9,257 nucleotides of DNA from Acidobacteriaceae bacterium. GTDB taxonomy: Bacteria; Acidobacteriota; Terriglobia; Terriglobales; Acidobacteriaceae. The stretch covers positions 10,324 to 19,580 of the forward strand of contig PMWR01000509.1 of NCBI GenBank assembly GCA_003166055.1, in the 5' to 3' direction. Positions 1-5,632 of this stretch are shown piece after piece. Both the position numbers and the translations under genes were made by a program. Under the pieces are notes generated by a model. The model had not been told where the DNA came from, made no database searches, and was given only the letters and a program-made list of their open reading frames with translations. Position 1 is the first letter of the stretch. Every line of letters starts with the position of its first letter.

Positions 1-113
1 GCCACGGCTACAGCGGCGGCGAGCAGGACAACGGCTGGGCCAATCAGGCGGTTCCATGGTTTACCGGCCGTTGCTGACCACTGACCACTGATGACTGACC
101 ACTGCTTTTTCAT
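1..113 (-). CDS. Partial exported or membrane protein, N-terminus only
   Basis: An open frame starts with ATG at 113-111 and runs off the left edge: 37 complete codons with no stop. Its start overlaps the stop of the acylase gene as ATGA (110-113), the usual arrangement for translational coupling, and no separate Shine-Dalgarno sequence is visible. The peptide begins MKKQWSVISGQWSATAGKPW and continues into a hydrophobic, alanine- and valine-rich stretch (about residues 24-37, LIGPAVVLLAAAVAV), which looks like a signal peptide or first transmembrane helix. Residues 4-13 are encoded by a heptad tandem DNA repeat, so this N-terminus may be recently acquired or untranslated. However, no other ATG lies in frame within the window; the only alternative is a GTG at 5-3 near the edge. 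The product cannot be identified from this fragment. Confidence 0.6.
   Translation of the reverse strand, partial: MKKQWSVISGQWSATAGKPWNRLIGPAVVLLAAAVAV
74..104. repeat. Heptanucleotide tandem repeat (CTGACCA)
   Basis: Four consecutive 7-bp units are readable on the plus strand: CTGACCA (74-80), CTGACCA (81-87), CTGATGA (88-94, two changes) and CTGACCA (95-101), followed by a partial CTG (102-104). The unit length is not a multiple of three, so the three frames cycle every 21 bp. On the minus strand it is read as Q-W-S-V-I-S-G-Q-W-S inside the start of the partial gene at 1-113. From memory, short heptad repeats of this kind occur in intergenic DNA of acidobacteria and cyanobacteria; this was not checked against a database. 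Confidence 0.85.
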
Positions 114-2617
114 GGCAGCAGCCGCAGCGTATGCTTCGTCTGCGCTGCTACCGCTGTCTGGCTGAACGGCAGCGCAAACGTCCTCCCGTTGTAGTAGTCG
201 CTCCACTGATCGCGGAAGTAGGGGCTGTAGGGGTCGCTGCTCTCGCCAAGGACAATGTCCTCGGTCGACCCGTCGATGTTGCTCCAGTCCATGGTGAAAC
301 GCTGCGACGGGCCGAAGGCGCGGCCCACCTGCTTCACGCTGGTGTCGTCGCCGCTGAGCGGCTGCGGGCCGGTGCCGGCGATGCGGCCAATCACCGGCAG
401 AAATCCCGCCAGCGGATGCTCGATGTCCACCACGTGCCAGCTTCCATACGTCCACTGGTCCAGGTCGCCGGGCGCCTTGCCGTCTTTCATGCCCCTGCGC
501 ACTGCGTCGGTCAGCAGCGCGTCCCAGTTCTTGTAGGTTTTGGGGAGCCAGTCGGGGTTGGCATGCATCACGATCTCTTCCGTGGCAAAATCCGACTCGG
601 CCCACTCGTAATCTACGGCCGCCTTGCCCAGTTTCGGCGCAAAAACCAGCGGCCACAGTGAATGGCGCGTCCAGGCAGTGACGGATGCGGCAACGGAGTC
701 GGTGCTCAGGCGGCCGTCCCAACTGCGCATCAGGTCGGCGGCTTTTTTCAGCCGGTCGTCCACGCCGGCGGTGTGATCGATGGCGTAGGCGAAGCGATGC
801 GCCAGCTCCTGGTCCACCTCGCTGTAAATGTCGGTCTGCACGGCCAGCATGTCCTTCGGCGTGAGCTGATCGCGCCCTTGCAGCGCCTTGTAGATGCGCT
901 CGGCGCGATACGGATCGCCCCACTCCAACGACAGCGGGTAGGGCGACTTGTCGGTGGTCACGCGCGAATTGGCTGTCGCCAAAAATCCCGAAGGCGGATC
1001 GAACGCATTGGGCAGGTCGTCAAAGGGAATGTACCCCTGCCACTCATGCGCCGTGTCCTTGATCGGCACGCCCATCAGTCCTCCCGGACGCAAAGGAACG
1101 CGCCCGATGGCGTGGTAGGCGATGTGGCCCTGGTCGTCGGAGTAGACCAGGTTCTGCGTGGGCCAGCTCCACACACGCAGCGCCGCCGAAAACTGATCCC
1201 AGCCCGAGGCGACGTTCATCTCGTAGAGCGGCAGCGCATTCAGCGCCGGGTCGTAAAGGGTCCACTGCAGCGCGATGGGCCGTTTCTCTTTCGTAAACAG
1301 CGGGCTCAGCAGCGGCCCGTGCGCGGTCGATTCGACGTCCAGCACCACATCCTTCCCGCCACGCACGTGAATCAGCTCGTGGTCCACCGCCAGTGGCTTC
1401 CAGCTCCCATCGGCAGCATGAAAATTGCCCTTGCCGTCCAGCTCCTCCACGTACAAGTCCTGCACATCGGCGTAGAGAGCCGTAAAGCCCCAGGCCACGT
1501 GCTCGTTGTGTCCTTCCACCACAAACGGCAGCCCCGGCAGCGTGACCCCTGCGGCGTGATAGCCCGGCGCGCGCAGATCGGCCATGAACCATATATTGGG
1601 CTCGGTCAGGCCCAGGTGCATATCGTTGGAGAGCAGCGGCTTGCCGCTGGCGGTGTGGCTCCCGGCGATGACCCAGTTGTTTGATCCCGGCGCGCAGTGA
1701 TCGCATGCGGGCAACCCCAGCAGCAGGCGCAGTGCGCTTGGGACTTCGCCTGTGTTGAGGCTCGCCATCAAATCATTCGTCAAGCGCGGCGCGCCGGCCT
1801 GCGTCCGGTCGTCGTCATCTTCTTTTGTCCCCGGCGGCGCAGGGTGCGGCCGGCTCCAATCAATCACTTCTCCCGTCGGCGGATGGTCGCGCCACGACCC
1901 CACAGGATACAGATCGGCTTCGAGCTTCGGGTTGTTGAGCGCGGCCGCGACCTGCTCCCGTCCCAGCTTCCCGTAGAAATGCGTGTCGAGCATCTCGGCC
2001 ATCATCATGACGATCGACAGCGAATCCACGCCGGTCCATGGCTGCGGGCGATACATCAGCAGACGAAACTCCGCCGGAAGCGAATCCTGGTGCTGCGCGA
2101 TGAAGAGATTCACTCCGCGCGCGTAATCATCCAGTCGTGCGCGATTGTCTGCGTCCAGGTTGGCGTACATGCGCTGTGCCGTCCTGCGAAACTGCAGCGT
2201 CCTCTGCGTCTTGTCATGCCTCACCAGCCCGGGGCCGAGGATCTGTGCCAGGTCGCCATCCGCGTTGCGCCGGAATGCGTCCATCTGCCACAGGCGGTCC
2301 TGCGCGGTCACGTAGCCCTGCGCGAAAAACAGGTCGTCCTGCGTGGCAGCTTCAATGTGCGGCACGCCGTGCGCGTCGCGTTGCACAGTGACAGGCGCGG
2401 AAAGGCCGGGAAGATGCAGGTCGCCATCCAGCACCGGCAGTGTGCTCTTCTCCGCCGAGCGCAACCACAGCACGCCAATGCAGGCGGCCACCGCCAGCAG
2501 AACAATCAGAATGCCGGCGGACCGCAGAAGAATGCGCCGCCAGCGGCGTTTGCGGTTGCGAGCGAGAGGCGTGGCAGAGTATTCAGGCGTTGGATTTGGA
2601 GCGTCAAGGGTGGCCAT
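110..2617 (-). CDS. Penicillin acylase family Ntn hydrolase, membrane-anchored
   Basis: The 835-residue product matches the penicillin acylase (peptidase S45) family, whose members hydrolyse amide bonds in penicillins, acyl-homoserine lactones or other N-acyl substrates and self-cleave into alpha and beta chains. Residues 29-51 form a hydrophobic helix after an RKRRWRR cluster, suggesting a membrane anchor or uncleaved signal with the enzyme outside the cytoplasm. The alpha chain carries the typical DAHGVPHI (81-88) and FAQGYVTAQDRLWQMD (98-113) blocks. The processing site is Gly311-Ser312 in GSNNW; Ser312 would be the N-terminal nucleophile of the beta chain. SNDMHL (330-335), GHNEHVAWG (369-377), TAHGP (431-435) and ATANSR (547-552, Asn550 the likely catalytic Asn) follow in order. 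A spacer with an acidic EDDDD run (266-270) precedes the cut site. The ATG at 2617 has no clear Shine-Dalgarno sequence. The real substrate cannot be read from the sequence. Confidence 0.93.
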   Translation of the reverse strand: MATLDAPNPTPEYSATPLARNRKRRWRRILLRSAGILIVLLAVAACIGVLWLRSAEKSTLPVLDGDLHLPGLSAPVTVQRDAHGVPHIEAATQDDLFFAQGYVTAQDRLWQMDAFRRNADGDLAQILGPGLVRHDKTQRTLQFRRTAQRMYANLDADNRARLDDYARGVNLFIAQHQDSLPAEFRLLMYRPQPWTGVDSLSIVMMMAEMLDTHFYGKLGREQVAAALNNPKLEADLYPVGSWRDHPPTGEVIDWSRPHPAPPGTKEDDDDRTQAGAPRLTNDLMASLNTGEVPSALRLLLGLPACDHCAPGSNNWVIAGSHTASGKPLLSNDMHLGLTEPNIWFMADLRAPGYHAAGVTLPGLPFVVEGHNEHVAWGFTALYADVQDLYVEELDGKGNFHAADGSWKPLAVDHELIHVRGGKDVVLDVESTAHGPLLSPLFTKEKRPIALQWTLYDPALNALPLYEMNVASGWDQFSAALRVWSWPTQNLVYSDDQGHIAYHAIGRVPLRPGGLMGVPIKDTAHEWQGYIPFDDLPNAFDPPSGFLATANSRVTTDKSPYPLSLEWGDPYRAERIYKALQGRDQLTPKDMLAVQTDIYSEVDQELAHRFAYAIDHTAGVDDRLKKAADLMRSWDGRLSTDSVAASVTAWTRHSLWPLVFAPKLGKAAVDYEWAESDFATEEIVMHANPDWLPKTYKNWDALLTDAVRRGMKDGKAPGDLDQWTYGSWHVVDIEHPLAGFLPVIGRIAGTGPQPLSGDDTSVKQVGRAFGPSQRFTMDWSNIDGSTEDIVLGESSDPYSPYFRDQWSDYYNGRTFALPFSQTAVAAQTKHTLRLLP

Positions 2618-2633
2618 CGGTCAATTACAGAAT

Positions 2634-2648
2634 ACCGCTAGGAGCGGT
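2634..2648 (-). terminator. Small hairpin between propeller gene and acylase gene
   Basis: A perfect 6-bp inverted repeat, ACCGCT-AGG-AGCGGT on the plus strand, lies in the 90-nt gap between the stop of the secreted propeller-like gene (2708) and the acylase ATG (2617). It is 60 nt past that stop, has a 3-nt loop, and is not followed by a T-run on the minus strand. It could be a weak terminator or a structure in the acylase leader; chance is also possible. The rest of the gap shows no convincing promoter. Confidence 0.25.
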
Positions 2649-2707
2649 TTGATGCGCAGAACAGGCTGACCGTTTTCGCCGCGACCAACAACGTCAGAGC
2701 GCCGATT

Positions 2708-3898
2708 TTATGGAACATCGTAGAGGTGAAGTCCTTTGTCATCGAATGCGGCGATTTGTTTTCCGTCGGGGGAGAGCGCATAGACGGCACCCCCAGAGGG
2801 CTCGGCCATTGCGAATACATGCTTGGGATTGTCAATGTCGAAAACGAACAGAACCATACGCCGCACGAGGACGGAATCAAACACGCCCTTCTTGAAGGCA
2901 CTCACCCAAAAGGCAAACCTGCTTCCCGAGAGCGAGGTTCCAACGAATCCAAAGGAGAGATTGTGCGGGTCATTGGTCGGCGCGGGGGAGTCGAACCACA
3001 AGAGGCCGCGCTGACGATCCACCACACCAATTCCGTCCCACTCGGATGAAACAACAAGGCATTTGGAAGACCCTGCATCATCGATACCGATTCTGTTGCA
3101 AAGGGGATCGCTGCAGATTTTTCGGAGAGGTTGGTTGGGTCTGAAGATGCTGTAGCCTGGCGAAGTCCATGCGATGAAGGCGCCATCTTCCGCACCGCGC
3201 ACGTCTCTCCCATCGGAATCGTCGCCGACAGACTTGCTGAGGAGTTGGAATGTCTCCGCATCGCGCCATTCATATTCCGGGAGACAATGGTTGCGGCCGG
3301 GACAGATCGACGACTCGTGACGAAGGAAGATTTCGCGGCCATCGGCAATCCTCTGGACGCCCCACATCTCCGTAGGCCCGAATGGCTCGAGCTTCAGTTC
3401 CCTGATCGGCGCCAGGTCGCTCCCGTATAGCAAAAGCGTCCCACTTGCTTGTACAAGGAAGCGGCCGTCGGTAAGTGGGATGACGCGGCTTTCGGTGTCG
3501 GCTCTGGAAGTATCTTTGCGAATGGTCGAGGTCCATTCTTGGAACTCCAATAGGGACCCGTCGCTGACTCGGATAAAGTACGCTTGCAACTTGCGCGATG
3601 CAGTGCGCCAGTTCTTCCCCGTCTTGACGGTGGAATAGGCAACCAGGACATCGCTGCTGACAAAGACGAGCTTTATCCCCAGATCGAGCGCCATCAGCTT
3701 GCCAATGCTCATGTCCCGGAAGAATACCCGGTTCGATTCGCTCTCTTGGGGCGTCCATCCATGTTTTGCAAGCGAGACAGTCCATCTCGGCTGTGGTGTT
3801 GGCAATTTGATTTGGGGCGTGTGCCGCGCTGTTTCCTGCGCAATCAAAGCCGGTGTTACCGCGAGAAATAACAAGGATTGAAACACCCTTGGCATCAT
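2708..3898 (-). CDS. Secreted beta-propeller-like protein of unknown function
   Basis: The 396-residue product opens with a clear signal peptide (1-20, cleavage expected at ALIA|QE), so it should be exported. After it come many short beta-type blocks with turn motifs such as SDGS (112-115), TDGR (143-146), ADGR (185-188) and a C-terminal SPDGKQIAAFDDKGLHLYDV (376-395). This last block resembles the final blade of WD40-like or TolB-like propellers. Cysteines at 199/205 and 262/267 are closely spaced pairs that could form disulphides outside the cytoplasm; Cys280 is single. No catalytic motif was recognised. The ATG at 3898 overlaps the stop of the upstream gene as ATGA, which fixes the start; a second Met codon follows directly. 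Sampled stretches are less GC-rich than neighbouring genes (30/60 at 2821-2880, 32/60 at 3481-3540, against 39/60 at 5161-5220). Function is unknown; a propeller fold is inferred. Confidence 0.85.
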   Translation of the reverse strand: MMPRVFQSLLFLAVTPALIAQETARHTPQIKLPTPQPRWTVSLAKHGWTPQESESNRVFFRDMSIGKLMALDLGIKLVFVSSDVLVAYSTVKTGKNWRTASRKLQAYFIRVSDGSLLEFQEWTSTIRKDTSRADTESRVIPLTDGRFLVQASGTLLLYGSDLAPIRELKLEPFGPTEMWGVQRIADGREIFLRHESSICPGRNHCLPEYEWRDAETFQLLSKSVGDDSDGRDVRGAEDGAFIAWTSPGYSIFRPNQPLRKICSDPLCNRIGIDDAGSSKCLVVSSEWDGIGVVDRQRGLLWFDSPAPTNDPHNLSFGFVGTSLSGSRFAFWVSAFKKGVFDSVLVRRMVLFVFDIDNPKHVFAMAEPSGGAVYALSPDGKQIAAFDDKGLHLYDVP

Positions 3899-4452
3899 TC
3901 GGTTTCACGGTGAGGCAGATTCTCAGTCATAGAGTTTGCGGAAGCGGATCCTTCCCTCGCTTTCCGCCGATAAATCAGCCGGCCCGGAATCAAATGGAAC
4001 GCCCTCACCGTCTCCGCGGGAATGAACGCCAGAAGAGCGCCCACCGCGGTTCCGGCGAGTCCCTCCGCCACGGCTGTTCGGCTGTCGTGCGACTTCAAGC
4101 TGCTGATGCCCGTCCAGAGGCCAATGCCAACCGCTCCCCCGCCGATAACAATCCAGAAATCCCTCCGGCTCCGATCCATGCGAATCTTTTCGATATCGGC
4201 GCGGCTGAACCGCATTTCTCGTTCGTTGAAGAGTGACTCGCAAAAAATCTCATCGTTCGTTGCACCGGCATACCGGCACGGTACGGACAGTCTTCCGCTC
4301 CTTGCAATCATGATTTCGTCTCCGCGCGCAAGATCACCGACGCGGTTCCAGCCTGACCCATCGGCGGGGCTGGGAGCATCGGGCAGCGCCTGCGCCGCCA
4401 TAGCCGCAGGCAATAGCCCCATCAAAATCAGAATCGAAAATGCAACTCTCAT
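3895..4452 (-). CDS. Exported small protein with SH3-like segment and two hydrophobic segments
   Basis: From the ATG at 4452 the product is 185 residues. It starts with a signal peptide (about 1-20, cleavage near MAA|QA) followed at once by ALPDAPS (22-28), a motif I recall in many acidobacterial exported proteins. Residues 37-95 (GDEIMI, VPCRYAGATNDEIFC, then RADIEKIRMDR) resemble the small beta-barrel, SH3- or LSm-like segment that often precedes membrane anchors in acidobacterial hypothetical proteins. Two glycine-rich hydrophobic stretches follow (about 99-119 and 127-145), probably membrane-associated and reminiscent of glycine-zipper proteins. Cys59 and Cys71 could pair. An upstream in-frame GTG at 4497 would add 15 residues before the signal peptide and overlap the micro-ORF, so the ATG is preferred although it lacks a Shine-Dalgarno sequence. 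The stop overlaps the next gene by 4 nt, suggesting the two proteins are made together. No function is assigned. Confidence 0.8.
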   Translation of the reverse strand: MRVAFSILILMGLLPAAMAAQALPDAPSPADGSGWNRVGDLARGDEIMIARSGRLSVPCRYAGATNDEIFCESLFNEREMRFSRADIEKIRMDRSRRDFWIVIGGGAVGIGLWTGISSLKSHDSRTAVAEGLAGTAVGALLAFIPAETVRAFHLIPGRLIYRRKAREGSASANSMTENLPHRETE

Positions 4453-4486
4453 AGAAACGCAGCGCGGCGTGATCGTCGACTTGTGT

Positions 4487-4552
4487 CTAAGCCACACTCA
4501 AGATCATGAGAATGCAAAGCACAATCAACACCGCAATAAAGATGTGCCACAT
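4487..4552 (-). CDS. 21-residue hydrophobic micro-ORF (single-TM peptide)
   Basis: The frame ATG (4552-4550) to TAG (4489-4487) encodes 21 residues. It begins MWHIFIAVLIVL, continues CILMI and ends LSVA. Apart from His3, Cys13 and Ser19 it is entirely aliphatic or aromatic, and long enough for one transmembrane helix. The start is backed by AAAGGAGGA (4569-4561) with 9 nt between AGGAGG and ATG, the best ribosome binding site in the window. The stop lies 34 nt before the ATG of the exported protein gene, which has no binding site of its own, so the micro-ORF may be co-transcribed with it. The composition resembles single-helix regulatory subunits or type I toxin peptides such as Ibs, but I see no family signature. 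Its reality rests on the binding site and the composition. Confidence 0.6.
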   Translation of the reverse strand: MWHIFIAVLIVLCILMILSVA

Positions 4553-4560
4553 CGCCGCTT

Positions 4561-4569
4561 TCCTCCTTT
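4561..4569 (-). promoter_or_regulatory. Strong Shine-Dalgarno sequence for the micro-ORF
   Basis: The minus strand reads AAAGGAGGA here, ending 8 nt before the ATG at 4552, with the AGGAGG core at 4567-4562. This is near-perfect anti-16S complementarity at good spacing, and no longer frame starts at that ATG. It is the main reason to treat the 21-codon frame as translated. Confidence 0.75.
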
Positions 4570-4625
4570 CCCTGCTTGATGAAGCAAGCTTAGGCAGGCG
4601 CGCAGGACGATGGGTGTGCCGATGG

Positions 4626-4643
4626 GACAGTATCGCTACTGTC
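4626..4643. promoter_or_regulatory. Perfect 18-bp palindrome, candidate GntR operator
   Basis: GACAGTA (4626-4632), a TCGC spacer and TACTGTC (4637-4643) form a perfect inverted repeat with 7-bp arms. The core has GT and AC separated by 6 nt (CAGT-ATCGCT-ACTG), which fits the general N-GT-N-AC-N symmetry of GntR-family operators. It lies between the stop of the GntR gene (4687) and the micro-ORF ATG (4552), 74 nt upstream of that ATG, where a promoter for the downstream unit would be expected. No -35/-10 pair around it matches the consensus well. A transcribed hairpin or terminator is a weaker alternative, since no T-run follows on the minus strand. Confidence 0.5.
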
Positions 4644-4686
4644 ACAAGGCAAAATGAAAACGGTGATTGGAAGGGTAACGGAAGAT

Positions 4687-5628
4687 TCAGTTGGTCGGCT
4701 CGTCCTCGTCGCCCTCAAGCGTGGCTTCCATGGCGCGCAGCGGCGCAACAGATGCCGCGTCCAGCAGCTTGAAGCGCATGGGGAACACACCCGCCGGCAA
4801 CTCGAGCGCGGTGACTGAATCGCAGACCACTCCTGTGGTTGCGTCCAGGCCGCGCTTCCAACCGGGGCGTGTCGGGTCGCACACCAGCAGGCTCTCCGGC
4901 GGCAGGCCCGCGGCTACCAGCATGGTGCGTCCAATGCGCTGAAACTCCGACCAGCGCGAGGCAATGCCGATCAGGTCGCCGCTGTGCTCGGGCAGGTAGC
5001 GCTGCAGATAAACCTGCAGCTCCGAAGCCACAGGATGCACTTCAAGCGTGGTCAGCTCGAAGGACGCGGGCAGCAGCTTGCGTACCGCAACCGCTTTGCT
5101 CGGCAGCACCACATGCATCGATCCCTCAAGGTTTCCAGGTGCGGCGCAATCCTCGGGCACGCAGCCCTCCACCGGCAGCGCGAGCACCTGTGTCATCTCG
5201 TACGCCACAATCTTCCGCAGCTCGGCGTCCGGCTCGATAATCATCCACCGCGAGGGCGGCTGCGATGAAAGCCACCGGCGCAATCGCGACCGCAGCAGCG
5301 TGTGCGACGCGCCTTGCTTGCGCGCCCTGGCCGCCAGTTCGCCGATGAGTTGATCGACGGTCAGTTCAGGAGAGCGCGGCGCAGAGGGCCGTGTTGCCCG
5401 CACAAACACTCCGCTGCCGTGCCGGAACTCGAGCCAACCCTCGCGCTCCAGTTCGCGATATGCGGCGCTGACGGTGTTGGCATGAACCTCAAACCGGCGC
5501 GCCAGATCGCGCGTGCTGGGCAAACGCTGCCCTGGCTGCAGTTCCTTGCACAAGATGGCCAGCGTTACCTGCGTGACCAACTGCTCGCGCAGGGAGACTT
5601 CGCCGGTGCGGTTGAGCCAGAGGCGCAT
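4687..5628 (-). CDS. GntR-family transcriptional regulator with long C-terminal domain
   Basis: From the ATG at 5628 the product is 313 residues. Residues 10-77 are a GntR winged helix-turn-helix: LREQLVTQV, the hallmark GQRLPSTRDLARRF (33-46), recognition helix VHANTVSAAYRELE (48-61), and wing GWLEFRHGSGVFV (64-76). The N-terminal layout resembles the YtrA-type branch, but those proteins are usually only about 120-130 residues. The remaining roughly 230 residues are not an aminotransferase-like MocR domain. They include alternating beta and helix segments such as LIGIASRWSEF, SLLVCDPTRPGWKRGL and GVVCDSVTALELP, which suggest an alpha/beta ligand-sensing domain; this is inference. A longer frame reaches 5742, but its extra N-terminus is cysteine- and tryptophan-rich, overlaps the protease gene and lies outside the GntR domain, so it was rejected. 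The start is 4 nt after the protease stop, implying one transcript. Confidence 0.9.
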   Translation of the reverse strand: MRLWLNRTGEVSLREQLVTQVTLAILCKELQPGQRLPSTRDLARRFEVHANTVSAAYRELEREGWLEFRHGSGVFVRATRPSAPRSPELTVDQLIGELAARARKQGASHTLLRSRLRRWLSSQPPSRWMIIEPDAELRKIVAYEMTQVLALPVEGCVPEDCAAPGNLEGSMHVVLPSKAVAVRKLLPASFELTTLEVHPVASELQVYLQRYLPEHSGDLIGIASRWSEFQRIGRTMLVAAGLPPESLLVCDPTRPGWKRGLDATTGVVCDSVTALELPAGVFPMRFKLLDAASVAPLRAMEATLEGDEDEPTN

Positions 5629-5632
5629 AGGT

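Noticed and set aside
662..2641. Two adjoining long plus-strand frames (662-1684 and 1697-2641) opposite the acylase
   Set aside because: Both are antisense to conserved acylase motifs, are arginine-rich, and show no family signature.
2638..2901. 87-codon minus-strand frame across the end of the propeller-like gene
   Set aside because: It reads the same DNA in another frame, has no signal peptide or binding site, and the C-terminal SPDG blade of the overlapping gene is clearly the real product.
4453..4497. GTG start at 4497 for the exported 185-residue protein
   Set aside because: It would place a basic 15-residue stretch before a well-formed signal peptide, overlaps the micro-ORF by 11 nt and has no ribosome binding site.
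4626..4643. Palindrome interpreted as a Rho-independent terminator of the GntR gene
   Set aside because: The stem is only 7 bp, not very GC-rich, and no T-run follows on the minus strand, so an operator is the better reading.
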